DNA of 63,893 nt from Candidatus Cloacimonadota bacterium (GCA_028681035.1 JAQUJJ010000002.1:1-63893), one strand, 5' to 3'; counted from the stretch's first letter, positions 9,956 through 19,227 are shown. The notes: generated from the sequence alone by a model not told the origin. Translations and numbers: made by a program.

Positions 9956-11032
9956 TTATACGTTAAATCTAATGGAGATTATGTCGCCATCTTTTACAAT
10001 GTATTCTTTACCTTCCAGCTTGAAAAGTCCCTTCTCTTTTAGCACCTTTTCGCTGCCATGAGCCATAATATCGTCGTACTTGAAACACTCTGCCCGAATA
10101 AAACCACGTGCCAAATCGGAATGTATCTTACCTGCGGCGGCTACGGCATTAGCTCCGCTTTCCAGTGTCCAAGCTCGCACTTCATCGGCACCCACGGTAA
10201 AGAAACTGATATAGCCTATCAGTTGGTAGCTCCAGTGAGTAAGACGGTCTCGAATAGATTCTGTCATGCCCATATCCGTCATGAACATTTCTGCTTCTTC
10301 AGCATCCAGCTTACTAAGCTCTTCTTCAAACTTACCAGCTATGGTATAGGCTTGGTACCCTCTGTTATGCAGCGTCTTAAGAACATCGTCCCATGCGCCA
10401 AGGTTATCTTCGCTGCAATTAATGAGGATAAGCAGCGGTTTGGCAGAGAAGAACTGAAAGCCTCGCACCGCCTTTTCTTCATCTGGGTGTAGCTGTAAAT
10501 CTCGCAGAGGGAGGTTGTTCTGCAACTGCGCACATATTTCGTGCAAAGCCTTATCTTCGGCTTGAATGGCGGGACTTTTTATCCCTCTTTTATAGCCAAG
10601 CTCAATCTTCTCCAAACGCTTTTCGGCAATAATAAGGTCGTTCAGCATCATTTCTTCTTCTATGCGGTTAAGCTGTGCTAATGGGTCTCCACAATTATAG
10701 ATGCTATCCAGCTCATCGTCATCAAAACCTTTAAGCACAATGGCAAATGCCTCTGCGCTTTTGATTTCCGAGAGCATGGCATTATCTGCCGTGTCGCCTT
10801 CTTTGGCAAAGATACCGGGATAATCATGGTACTCTATCGTTGCATAGATGGTTTTCTTGGGTTTGTAAAGATCGCTCAAGGCGGTAATTCTATCATCAGC
10901 AACTTGCACGACACCAATATTGGCTTCAGTAGCTACTTGTGCGTATTTATCGGTATTATGTTCACTGCGGGTTAGCGCATTAAATATCGTGGTCTTTCCG
11001 CTTTTGGGTAAGCCAATTAGTGCTAATTTCAT
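9956..11032 (-). CDS. ychF: Redox-regulated ATPase/GTPase YchF
   Basis: A 358-residue Obg-family P-loop protein. Walker A is GLPKSGKTT (residues 7-15). The base-recognition region reads INCSED rather than NKxD; family knowledge says YchF carries a relaxed motif and prefers ATP. The C-terminal TGS domain is seen from about residue 275 (LIGYISFFTVG) to the end (KDGDIISIRF). The protein binds ribosomes and is linked to stress regulation in other bacteria. It overlaps rluB by four bases. Confidence 0.95.
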   Translation of the reverse strand: MKLALIGLPKSGKTTIFNALTRSEHNTDKYAQVATEANIGVVQVADDRITALSDLYKPKKTIYATIEYHDYPGIFAKEGDTADNAMLSEIKSAEAFAIVLKGFDDDELDSIYNCGDPLAQLNRIEEEMMLNDLIIAEKRLEKIELGYKRGIKSPAIQAEDKALHEICAQLQNNLPLRDLQLHPDEEKAVRGFQFFSAKPLLILINCSEDNLGAWDDVLKTLHNRGYQAYTIAGKFEEELSKLDAEEAEMFMTDMGMTESIRDRLTHWSYQLIGYISFFTVGADEVRAWTLESGANAVAAAGKIHSDLARGFIRAECFKYDDIMAHGSEKVLKEKGLFKLEGKEYIVKDGDIISIRFNV

Positions 11033-11847
11033 TTGCTTTTTCCTTGTTTCTTTTCTTCTATGGCTTTCACCTTGCTTTTCTCGCTGAATAAAGCTCTTAC
11101 TTCACCGGGATCAAGAGGTCTCCACCGTCCGCTGGGGAGTTCCTTTAGTTTCAATGGTCCGAACTGCATGCGTCTTAGGCGGCGAACCTTGGCACCAACC
11201 GCTTCAATCATCTGGCGGATTTGCCTCTTTCTGCCTTCGCTAATCACCATTTTAAGGCTCATAGAGCTTTCATTTTCTTCTTTTACAAACACTCCAGCTT
11301 TATGGGTAATGCCACCCTCAATTTCTATGCCATTGCGTAATTTATCAAGCTCACGTTTTTTTAAAGGACGGTCTATGTCCACTTTATACACCTTTTCCAC
11401 TTTGTAGTTCGGGTGCGTAAGCAGGTTTATCAGAGCCGTGTCGTTAGTAAACAGCAACAGCCCTTCAGAGTTTTTATCCAAGCGCCCCGCATATGCGAGG
11501 TTCTGAGCGTTTTCCGGTAGTAAACTATACACCGTTTGGCGTCCCATTTCGTCGCTCTGGGTAACCACATAGCCGCGGGGTTTGTTTAGTACCAGATACA
11601 TCTTCTGCTTTCTGGCAGAGATTGCTTTGCCATCCAGTAGAAGCTCGTCTGTAGCGGGATCTACACGCATGGCAAGGTCGCTACAAACTGCTCCGTTCAG
11701 TTTAATTCTGCCGGCGGTTATCAGTTCTTCCACTTTGCGTCGGCTGCCCAGCCCACAATCTGCCAAGTAGCGGTTTAGCCGTATGACTTCACCAGTTTTC
11801 AAGGCTGTTTTGGAGGATGGTTTGGTAGAGCTTGGCGATGAGTTCAT
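11029..11847 (-). CDS. rluB: Pseudouridine synthase, RluB/RsuA family
   Basis: A 272-residue rRNA-modifying enzyme. After about 20 low-complexity residues there is an S4 RNA-binding domain (LNRYLADCGLGSRRKVEELI, residues 24-43) and then the catalytic domain with the RsuA-type motif GRLDKNSEGLLL, Asp124 being the catalytic residue. RluB modifies 23S rRNA position 2605 in E. coli; the exact site here is inferred. The C-terminal tail is Lys-rich. The start at 11847 lies 59 bases inside the LptE-like gene; no better start exists before the S4 domain, so translational coupling is likely. Confidence 0.92.
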   Translation of the reverse strand: MNSSPSSTKPSSKTALKTGEVIRLNRYLADCGLGSRRKVEELITAGRIKLNGAVCSDLAMRVDPATDELLLDGKAISARKQKMYLVLNKPRGYVVTQSDEMGRQTVYSLLPENAQNLAYAGRLDKNSEGLLLFTNDTALINLLTHPNYKVEKVYKVDIDRPLKKRELDKLRNGIEIEGGITHKAGVFVKEENESSMSLKMVISEGRKRQIRQMIEAVGAKVRRLRRMQFGPLKLKELPSGRWRPLDPGEVRALFSEKSKVKAIEEKKQGKSK

Positions 11848-12289
11848 CTATAGCTTCCTCTTTTGTTTTAAATTTAGCAGTTCCGCCCTCAGCAATTGCG
11901 TACAGTTCAGTGAGGGCTAGGTTCTTGTTTTCATATAGCACTTTGTTGTTAATCAAATCCGTGAAACTTACTGATAATACCATTTTAACCTGATAATCCT
12001 GCACTTGATTTGCCGCATCATAGCTATACACACTTTCCGTAAAGGTGGCAATTGAGCCTTCCAACGAGCAATCTTGATCTCTGGTAACCAGCTTAAGCCG
12101 TCCATCATTGCGGATTTCCCTATTTAGTCCGCTAAGCATCAAATCTCCCAGGGCAAATTCGCTACTTCGGTTCTCAAATGCCATCACCCTTATTTTCTTT
12201 AAATGAGGGTAGGCATTCGAATAAACCGAGTAAAAACAACCACTCAGGAATAACAAAATCAGCAGGGATAAAATAAATCTCTTGACCAT
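11789..12289 (-). CDS. lptE: LptE-like outer-membrane assembly lipoprotein
   Basis: A 166-residue lipoprotein: the signal peptide ends in the lipobox LFLSGC with Cys18 as the lipidation site. The sequence YPHLKKIRVMAFENRSSEFALGDLMLSGLNREI followed by a beta-rich region is the LptE-family pattern (LPS-assembly partner of LptD). It is the first gene of the run that continues to 3841 and is divergent from the HTH-EIIA gene. Similarity is of the weak, fold-level kind usual for LptE, so the function is probable rather than certain. Confidence 0.78.
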   Translation of the reverse strand: MVKRFILSLLILLFLSGCFYSVYSNAYPHLKKIRVMAFENRSSEFALGDLMLSGLNREIRNDGRLKLVTRDQDCSLEGSIATFTESVYSYDAANQVQDYQVKMVLSVSFTDLINNKVLYENKNLALTELYAIAEGGTAKFKTKEEAIDELIAKLYQTILQNSLENW

Positions 12290-12382
12290 TATGCCATATC
12301 CAGAAAATTCTCGTTTACAGTCAAGATAAACCTTGCAGACACTTGAATTAACTAAAATAATGAGATTAATATGGAGGTATCC

Positions 12383-13054
12383 ATGGCAAAGAAGTTCTTG
12401 TCTAAAGCCGACGCTGCTAAGAAGTTAAAGGTTTCCGATCGGGTGATTCAGGAAATGATAGCAACGGGCGTATTTGAAAGTAAGCTCGTGGGGAAAAACG
12501 TGAAGATTGACGAGGATTCTCTCAATGAATGGTTAGAGAACCTTAATGAAACAGACGAAAAGATGCTTGCCTTAAAGCGGGTAATTTGCCATTTTGAGGA
12601 ATACATGCGACCAGAGAATGTTTTTCTGGATTTCTCGGCAGAAAACAAGTACGATGCTATCCGCATTTTAAGTGAAAAAGCCAAAGACCTGAAGCTGGTA
12701 CGTGATGCCCGCTGGCTGTATGAAGTTGTGGTAGCCCGTGAAGAGCTTATTTCCACCGCTATTGGCAATGGCGTGGCACTACTTCACCCCCGGCATTTGC
12801 ATCCTTCCAAGATTAAAGCTCCCAGCATTCTGTTTGGTCGTTCGGCAGAGCCTGTGGATTTTGATGCTCCGGATAACAAACCCGTGAACATCTTCTTCAT
12901 GCTATTGCTGCACAACGATAAACAGCATCTGTTTTCCCTATCCTATATCTCTAAGCTGATTATGAATTCCGATAATCTTGCCAGTTTCACATCTGCAATA
13001 GACGCTACTGAGATTCATAAAGCCCTTACCGTTATTCCTGAACAGCTAAAGTAG
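12383..13054 (+). CDS. Excisionase-type HTH fused to PTS EIIA (PtsN-like) domain
   Basis: About 223 residues from the ATG at 12383, chosen because GGAGG at 12373-12377 is correctly spaced for it; an in-frame ATG at 12371 overlaps that ribosome binding site. The N-terminal 50 residues are a MerR/excisionase-like HTH (KFLSKADAAKKLKVSDRVIQ, then EDSLNEWLENL). The C-terminal 145 residues resemble EIIA of the fructose/nitrogen PTS, with AIGNGVALLHPRH placing the phospho-accepting His at residue 135; the usual AIPHAR is altered to ALLHPR. No EIIB or EIIC is nearby, so a regulatory rather than transport role is inferred. It abuts purE with no spacing. Confidence 0.8.
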   Translation: MAKKFLSKADAAKKLKVSDRVIQEMIATGVFESKLVGKNVKIDEDSLNEWLENLNETDEKMLALKRVICHFEEYMRPENVFLDFSAENKYDAIRILSEKAKDLKLVRDARWLYEVVVAREELISTAIGNGVALLHPRHLHPSKIKAPSILFGRSAEPVDFDAPDNKPVNIFFMLLLHNDKQHLFSLSYISKLIMNSDNLASFTSAIDATEIHKALTVIPEQLK

Positions 13055-13507
13055 ATGCAGCCATTAGTCCGCATCATTCTGGGAAGTAAAAGCGACATCG
13101 ATACATTCGATGCCGCTGTTGAGGTGTTGAAAAGCTTTGGCGTTCAGTACGACCTGCATGTTTCATCTGCTCATCGCAATCCGGAAAAGACGGCACAACT
13201 TGCCGCCGAAGCCGAAGCCGAAGGGATTAGAGTTATTATTGCTGGTGCAGGGCTAGCAGCTCATTTGCCCGGCGTGGTGGCAGCACACACCTGTTTACCT
13301 GTGATTGGTGTTCCCATAGCCTCGGGCGCATTAAACGGCTTGGATGCCCTGTATTCAATCGTACAAATGCCACCCGGCGTGCCTGTTGCCTGTGTTGCCA
13401 TCAATGGCTCTAAAAATGCTGCTCTTCTGGCAATACAAATCCTTAGCAATTCCGATAAAGCGCTACGCACCAAATACAGTAGCTATAAGCAGGGTCTTAA
13501 AGGTTAA
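13055..13507 (+). CDS. purE: N5-carboxyaminoimidazole ribonucleotide mutase PurE
   Basis: A 150-residue purine biosynthesis enzyme that converts N5-CAIR to CAIR. The hallmark GSKSD (residues 10-14), SSAHRNP (39-45) and GAGLAAHLPGVVAAHT motifs are present, as is the PIASGALNGLDAL loop. Length is normal for the bacterial class I form. The ATG immediately follows the stop codon of the HTH-EIIA gene, so the two are one transcription unit. purK is not in the window. It converges on clpB with a 9-base gap. Confidence 0.96.
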   Translation: MQPLVRIILGSKSDIDTFDAAVEVLKSFGVQYDLHVSSAHRNPEKTAQLAAEAEAEGIRVIIAGAGLAAHLPGVVAAHTCLPVIGVPIASGALNGLDALYSIVQMPPGVPVACVAINGSKNAALLAIQILSNSDKALRTKYSSYKQGLKG

Positions 13508-13516
13508 ATCCATTCC

Positions 13517-16092
13517 TTACTGAGTTATCACAATCCCCTTGGCATCCGTGTAATCTGCGTGCACGCTCTTTCCTTGGCTAAAGTTTCCGCCCAAGATACT
13601 TTTTGCTAGGGCATCTTCCAAATCCTTCTGAATAAGTCTTTTTATGGGTCTGGCACCAAAAGCAGGGTCGTAGCCTGTCTTAGCAAGATAATCTACTAAA
13701 CCTTCTGTAAAGTTTATCTGCAAGTTCTGCTTTGCCAGTCTGGATTCCAATATTGCTAGCTGGAGCTTAACAATCTTGCGGATATGCTCCTGATTCAAGC
13801 GGTGAAACACGATGATATCATCCAGCCTGTTTAGGAACTCTGGACGGAAGTATTGCTGTAAGATACTCATCAGCTTTGGCTTTATGGATTCCAGTTCGCT
13901 GTCCCTAGCTTCATATATCTCCTGAGAAGCGACATTACTAGTTAAGATTATCACACTGTGTTTAAAATCAACCGTGCGTCCCTTCCCATCGGTAAGCCTG
14001 CCTTCATCCAGTATCTGCAGCAGGATATTAAATACATCCGGGTGCGCCTTTTCGATTTCATCTAATAGCAGCACACTGTAGGGTCTCCGCCTGATAGCTT
14101 CTGTAAGGTATCCCCCTTCTTCATAGCCCACATATCCGGGAGGTGCGCCTATTAATCTGGAGACACTGTGCTTTTCCATAAATTCGCTCATATCCAGCCG
14201 CAGCAGTGCCTTTTCTGTATCGAAGAGATAGCTTGCCAAAGCCTTTGCCAGCTCTGTCTTCCCTACTCCTGTGGGACCCAGAAAGATAAAGGAGCCGATA
14301 GGGCGGTTTTCGTCGCTAAGCCCGCTTTGGCTACGCCTAATAGCATTAGCCAGAGCCGTGATGCCTTCTTCCTGCCCACCACACGGTTTGACAATACGCC
14401 CTCAAGCCCCAAAAGCTTCTTCTTTTCGCTCTCAGCCAGCTTGGAAACAGGTATGCCCGTCCATTTGGATACCACTTCTGCCACCATTTCTTCATCAACC
14501 TGCTCTTTTAACAGGCTATCAGCATTGTTCAAGGCTAAAGTGGAGCTAAGCTCCTGCAATTCCTTTTCTTTCTGGATGATGGTGCCATAACGAAGCTCCG
14601 CGGTTTTCTCATAGTTACCTTCACGCTCCGCTTTATCAGCGGCACTTTTCAGGCTATCAATTTCGGTTTTAAGCTCTCTTATTTTATCAAGATTTAGCTT
14701 TTCATGTTCCCAACGTAAACGCAGAGATTTATCCAGTTCGCTAAGCTGTGCAATTTCGGTTTTAATCTTTTCCAATCTGTCTTGCGAGAGCTGGTCTGTT
14801 TCTTTTGCCAAGGACAAGCGTTCAATTTCCAACTGACGCAACCTACGTTCGGATTCATCCAATTCCACAGGGAGTGAATCTATCTCCATGCGCAGTCTGG
14901 CACAAGCCTCATCTATCAGGTCTATGGCTTTATCTGGCAGAAACCTATCCGAAATATAACGTTCGGACATCTGAGCCGCTGCCACCAGAGCATTATCGGT
15001 AATCCGCACACCATGATGAACTTCATACTTTTCGCGTATTCCACGCAGAATAGAGATGGTATCTTCCACACTTGGCTCTGCTATCAACACTGGCTGAAAG
15101 CGTCGCTCCAAGGCAGCATCTTTTTCTATATACTTGCGGTATTCATCTAAGGTGGTGGCACCAATGCAATGCAAACTGCCTCTTGCCAGTGCCGGCTTTA
15201 ACATGTTGGAGGCATCCATAGAACCTTCTGCTGCGCCAGCTCCCACCACGGTGTGTAACTCGTCTATAAACAGAATAACCTTGCCAGCGGATTTCTCCAC
15301 TTCGGATAGCACTGCTTTCAGGCGTTCTTCAAACTCTCCACGGAACTTAGCCCCGGCAATCAAGGATGCCATATCCAGCTCTAACAGCTCTTTACCTTTC
15401 AGGTTTTCCGGTACGTCACGGGCTATTATCCTTAGTGCCAAGCCTTCGGCAATGGCAGTTTTACCCACACCGGGTTCGCCAATTAAGATAGGATTGTTCT
15501 TACGTCGGCGGGATAGTATCTGAATACTACGACGAATTTCTTCATCTCTGCCTATCACGGGATCAAGCTTATCGGTACGGGCAAGACGGGTTAAATTGCG
15601 TGTATATTTCTCCAAAGCCTGAAACTTCGCTTCCGGGTTCTGGTCGTCCACCCTTTGGTTACCCCGCAGCTCTTTTAAAGCATGTAATAGTTTGTTAACC
15701 TGCAAGCCGTGGGATTTAAGGATATTAGCAGCTTCTTTACCCTTGGCAAGCAATGCCAACAGTAAGTGTTCCAGGCTAATGTAATCATCTTGAAGCTTAT
15801 CTGCCTCTTTTTCTGCCTGATGCATAATATCCAGCACTTCCTGCGAGAGATATTGCTGAGAAGTTCCGCTAACTCTTGGCAGTTTTTGCAGAGCGTTTTC
15901 TATAGCTGTTTTAACCGCTGCAATAGGCACTTCCAGCTTCTGCATAATGGGCGATACAAGGGTGTCTTCCTGTGCCAGCATCGCCAAAAGCATGTGCAAA
16001 TCTCTAATCTCCTGATGCCCCCTGCTGGAAACCAGTTCCTGCATTGCCGTAATCATCTCTTGTGACTTAATGGTAAAACGTTGTGTGTTCAT
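13517..16092 (-). pseudogene. clpB: ClpB disaggregase with an internal frameshift
   Basis: Two adjacent frames together give a full ClpB. The first (16092 to 14263) carries the N-domain, AAA1 with GEPGVGKTA and the coiled-coil M domain. It runs into wrong-frame sequence after NRVVG, reading RKKASRLW instead of QEEGITAL. The second (from 14393 region to 13517) resumes with [12 protein letters not shown], then the second Walker [15 protein letters not shown], the [13 protein letters not shown] region and AAA2. One extra C in the GTGGTGGGCAGG run near 14373-14379 restores one reading frame of about 859 codons. Start 16092 (MNTQRF) is supported by GGAGG five bases upstream. ClpB rescues aggregated proteins with DnaK. 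The break may be a sequencing or assembly error, since everything else is intact. Confidence 0.9.
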
Positions 16093-16242
16093 TAATACCT
16101 CCAACTAAGTAACATGATAATCGTATTAATGAGAATGTCAAGAGAAAATAAGCAGACTTCCGCCGTGACTGCTTACAGTCTGTTCGTATTGTATAGTTCG
16201 GTGCTAATAAAGCGAAACCAGTTGTTTCTTATACCAAAATCA

Positions 16243-17385
16243 CTAATATGCCAGCATCAGCAAGGCTTCCACATCGGCTGCAGAAAGCTTGCTAACTGCC
16301 CCCACTTTGCTGTTTGTCATGATAAGCTCCAGCAAATCTGGCAGTTCTCTTTCTTTAATACCAAGATCACGCATTGAAGTAGCCATCCCCCAAGCTTCAA
16401 TTTTATCTCTGAACCGCTTTATCCCGCGGGGAACGCTATCCTCTCCCCACACGTTTTTTGCCCAGCGCACAAAGCGGGATGGCTCTTTTTCGCTCATATA
16501 CTCAATCCATGCTGGCATAATTACGCCCAAACCTTCCCCATGAGAAATGTCTGGATGCAGAGCTGAAAAGGAATGCTCTATCTGATGACAAGCCCAATCG
16601 CCTTCTCCCAAGCCCAGCCCCGAAATACCGTTTAAAGCTAGTGTTGCGCACCAGGCAAGATTTCCACGGGCGATTAAGTCGCTGGGGTTTTCTTTCAATC
16701 TGTCCGCCATTTCTACAATGGTTCTCTGCAAGGCATCATTTATAGCCAAGGTGCTTAAGGCAATTTGGTTGCTAAAATAGTATTCCAAGATATGGGCAAT
16801 CGCATCTATCGCTCCATTGGCAGTTTGCTTAAAGGGCAAGCTGCATTGCACAGTCGGATCAATAATACTAACCTTGGGATAAACCAAAGGAGAGTAAAAA
16901 GCCCATTTCTGTCTGGTTTCGGTATTGGTTATCACGGCATTACCGTTCATCTCGCTGCCTGTGGCAGAAAGGGTTAACACGGTGTATATTGGCAAGGCTC
17001 TAGCGATGGGTATGTTGGTTCTGAAGGCATCCCAAGAATCGGCTAAATATACGCCCGCAGCAACGGCTTTGGCAGTATCTATAACGCTGCCTCCGCCTAC
17101 GGCAAGAATAGCCTCTACTTGGTTTTCTTTAGCGATATCAACAATTTCACGCACCTTTTCCAAGGTGGGATTTACCTGCACACCCCATGCTTCATGGATA
17201 TTAACTCCATGTTTAGTAAGAGTATCCAGCACTTGCGTATATACACTATTCTCTTTTATAGAACCGACACCAGCTATCAACAGGCAGCTTTTTATCCCTG
17301 CAAGTTGCATTTCTGTGCCTAGTTTCGATATCATCCCCACTCCAAAATGTATGCGGGTGGGATTGTAAAAAGTGAAAGCCTGCAT
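16243..17385 (-). CDS. Iron-containing alcohol dehydrogenase (butanol dehydrogenase-like)
   Basis: A 380-residue group III alcohol dehydrogenase. The NAD(P)-binding GGGSVIDTAKAVAAG segment is at residues 97-111. The divalent metal ligands are seen as Asp194 and His198 in GAIDAIAHILEYY, and His271 and His282 in the IEHSFSALHPDISHGEGLG region. The family interconverts aldehydes and alcohols; the N-terminus (FYNPTRIHFGVGMI) is of the BdhA/YqhD-like type. It probably disposes of reducing equivalents in fermentation. Single gene, with AAGGAG before the ATG. Confidence 0.94.
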   Translation of the reverse strand: MQAFTFYNPTRIHFGVGMISKLGTEMQLAGIKSCLLIAGVGSIKENSVYTQVLDTLTKHGVNIHEAWGVQVNPTLEKVREIVDIAKENQVEAILAVGGGSVIDTAKAVAAGVYLADSWDAFRTNIPIARALPIYTVLTLSATGSEMNGNAVITNTETRQKWAFYSPLVYPKVSIIDPTVQCSLPFKQTANGAIDAIAHILEYYFSNQIALSTLAINDALQRTIVEMADRLKENPSDLIARGNLAWCATLALNGISGLGLGEGDWACHQIEHSFSALHPDISHGEGLGVIMPAWIEYMSEKEPSRFVRWAKNVWGEDSVPRGIKRFRDKIEAWGMATSMRDLGIKERELPDLLELIMTNSKVGAVSKLSAADVEALLMLAY

Positions 17386-17419
17386 GGCAATCTCCTTTGT
17401 GCTAAACTCTTATTCTTAA

Positions 17420-17437
17420 GCAGGATTGGAATCCTGC
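17420..17437. repeat. Short perfect palindrome
   Basis: GCAGGATT-GG-AATCCTGC forms an 8-bp stem with a 2-base loop between the alcohol dehydrogenase gene and the next gene on the same strand. No U-run follows on either strand, so a terminator is not supported. Similar AGGAT/CCTG words occur in the hairpin cluster at 27718-27817. Confidence 0.55.
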
Positions 17438-17463
17438 ACTACCATCATAAGCTTGTACCAACA

Positions 17464-18135
17464 CTAGTTAACAGTATAAGCCGATTTTCGCTTCACACAA
17501 ACCTGAACTCTGCAAACATCAATTTCTAAGCTGCCTGGACGATACACAATAAACTCGCTAACCGATATAGTAGCTGTGAGATAGGAGGCAAGTTTGCTAT
17601 CATGTTTAGCAATATCAGATATTGCCCTACGCAGTGCTTTTAGCATCCTACTTTTTTGTCGGTTTGCTTCATCATCGAAGTTACGGATTTTGTTTCCGGG
17701 ACGGTAAACTTCCTTCAAATATAGCATTAGTGCTTCTTTCTCATTTATCAAATCCTCTGCCCGGGCATAATCGTTGTATTCTTCCAGCTCTGCCAGTTCC
17801 GCAATAATTCTTAAAAGCCGCTGTTTAATGCTGTGCAGAGTTTGTTTATCTGCAACAGGATTCGCCAAGGGCTTTTCTTGCAAATGCAAGCCAAACTCTA
17901 GCAAAGCCTCATGGTTTTCGAACTGACGATAGCAATTCTGTGGACGAGAATTTGTCGTTTCCATCTGAAAAAAACTTACGGGCAACTCCGGATGGCAGAT
18001 CAGCTCCAGTAAATAGCCCATTCCAATACTATGGAACACGCTGAATTCATGTCCCTGATAACTAATCTGCACCCTTTTGCCGACTGTGCGGAACTTGCAT
18101 TGGTCCTCCGCGGGAATACCTTCGCCACTCTGCAT
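17464..18135 (-). CDS. Stand-alone C-terminal ATPase-associated domain protein, function unknown
   Basis: A 223-residue soluble protein. Residues 18-60 (QISYQGHEFSVFHSIGMGYL...) look like a small winged-helix-like module. The rest is helical: a coiled-coil-like LAELEEYNDYARAEDLINEKEAL segment, then ALRRAISDIAKHDSKLASYLTATI and the terminal YRPG. From memory this combination matches the C-terminal region of large multidomain ATPase/cyclase regulators of actinobacteria and myxobacteria, where the pattern GLRYLA..L...G.E.H, AE..ND..RA, RAI..I...DP.LG.HL, C.Y.P recurs. Here it occurs without the ATPase. A role in signalling is inference only. Start chosen at ATG 18135; MQSGEG has no strong ribosome binding site. 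Confidence 0.6.
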   Translation of the reverse strand: MQSGEGIPAEDQCKFRTVGKRVQISYQGHEFSVFHSIGMGYLLELICHPELPVSFFQMETTNSRPQNCYRQFENHEALLEFGLHLQEKPLANPVADKQTLHSIKQRLLRIIAELAELEEYNDYARAEDLINEKEALMLYLKEVYRPGNKIRNFDDEANRQKSRMLKALRRAISDIAKHDSKLASYLTATISVSEFIVYRPGSLEIDVCRVQVCVKRKSAYTVN

Positions 18136-18579
18136 AAATCACCTACCTATATTCAAAGTATGGTTAGCAGTTAACATGATTACCGCTAACTCTGAGAGCA
18201 TTTTAATTAGCTATGCTAAATACGTCAAGCATTATTATGAGTATTGCTTATTATTATTAGCATGACTATGTGTTGAGTAAGTACCTCTCCGACTGAAAAA
18301 GCTTTATTTGCTATTCTTGGTAACTGTTATGGTTTGGCAAGAGGGCTAACTATCTGCCAAGCTTGATAATGAGTTGAATTCACAGCTTACAATAGCCTCC
18401 AAACAACTTATCTGAAAACGCCACTAAGCCATACTGACAGAGGAATTTCGGCAATTTCGGAAGAATAGTGACGTTTTTTTGCTTGACACAAAACATAAGA
18501 TTTTATTCCTGAGTATCTTATTAGCATATCCAGTTTCAAATAACTGAATAAACAAAGAGTATATTTAAGGAGTATCAAA
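18136..18579. other. AT-rich intergenic spacer upstream of HU
   Basis: A 444-base spacer with no convincing gene. TTGACA at 18483-18488 is a candidate -35 box for the HU gene, but no good -10 sits at the expected distance. AAGGAG near 18567-18572 is the HU ribosome binding site. The rest shows nothing I can name. Confidence 0.45.
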
Positions 18580-18870
18580 ATGACAAAAGCCGATTTAGTA
18601 AAGATCATTTCGGAAAACACCGGAATCATCCGCAAAGACGTTGCCGTGGTCGTAGACTCACTTCTGCAGTCCATTAAGGACAGCCTGGCAAAGGGAAATC
18701 ACATTGAAATCCGTGGCTTTGGCACATTCAAGCTCAAAACCCGCAAACCCCGCGTAGGTCGCAACCCTAAAACTGACGAGAAAGTTCCTGTTCCAGAAAG
18801 AACAGTTCCCACTTTCAAGTTTTCCCGTGAGTTCAAGGGCAATGTGGTTGACGTTAAGACCAAGAAGTAA
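18580..18870 (+). CDS. hup: Nucleoid protein HU
   Basis: A 96-residue histone-like DNA-binding protein. It begins TKADLVKIISENTG and contains the family signature GFGTFKLKTRKPRVGRNPKT, including the beta-arm tip residues RNPKT with the Pro that intercalates into DNA. The C-terminal VPTFKFSREFKG is typical. HU compacts and bends DNA. AAGGAG precedes the start by 7 bases. The 30-residue basic peptide gene follows 11 bases later and probably shares its transcript. Confidence 0.96.
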   Translation: MTKADLVKIISENTGIIRKDVAVVVDSLLQSIKDSLAKGNHIEIRGFGTFKLKTRKPRVGRNPKTDEKVPVPERTVPTFKFSREFKGNVVDVKTKK

Positions 18871-18881
18871 GAGCTGATATT

Positions 18882-18974
18882 ATGCCATGTGGAAAAAAGA
18901 AGAAACGTCATAAAATCGCTACTCACAAACGCAAAAAACGTCTGCGGAAGAACCGCCATAAACATAAAAAATAG
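18882..18974 (+). CDS. Small basic AURKAIP1/COX24-type ribosomal protein (bS22-like)
   Basis: A 30-residue peptide, MPCGKKKKRHKIATHKR then KKRLRKNRHKHKK, over 60 per cent Lys/Arg/His. This is the pattern of tiny AURKAIP1/COX24-domain proteins common in Bacteroidetes and relatives, related to ribosomal protein bS22; the KIATHKRKKRLRKNRHK core is nearly invariant as I recall the family. It is easily missed because of its length. It sits 11 bases after HU and is followed by a strong terminator at 19009-19038. The upstream GTAAGAG is a weak ribosome binding site, which would suit coupling to HU. Confidence 0.85.
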   Translation: MPCGKKKKRHKIATHKRKKRLRKNRHKHKK

Positions 18975-19008
18975 AATGCTTTAGCAATCTGTTTTTCACA
19001 TTCATTAG

Positions 19009-19038
19009 CCGCCTTCTTTATGAGGGCGGTTTTGTTTT
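19009..19038 (+). terminator. Rho-independent terminator after HU and the small ribosomal protein
   Basis: CCGCC (19009-19013) pairs with GGCGG (19025-19029) around an 11-base loop, followed by TTTTGTTTT. Placement 35 bases after the 30-residue gene fits an operon end. Confidence 0.8.
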
Positions 19039-19173
19039 ATTCCCCTTGCAAATCCGAACTGCTTAGAATATGCTCAGCCCAAGGGATAACCGTGATTTAT
19101 CTGGCTCAAGTTCATTTGCGGCGGGCAAACCAATGCCTTGCACCAATGTCTTCTAACAGCGAGGAATTCCCCT

Positions 19174-19227
19174 GGCGATTCCCACGTTTTCACGTGGGGT
19201 TCACGTGGGGTTCACGTGGGAATCACC
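19174..19227. repeat. Dispersed palindromic repeat B, copy 1 (CACGTGGG type)
   Basis: GGCGATTCCCACGT (19174-19187) faces ACGTGGGAATCACC (19214-19227) with one mismatch. The interior holds an 11-base unit CACGTGGGGTT repeated at 19191 and 19202, with a third variant CACGTGGGAAT at 19213. A GCAAGGAAG tail follows. A second copy lies at 44474-44518. CACGTG also is a self-complementary hexamer that could be a protein site. Confidence 0.8.
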
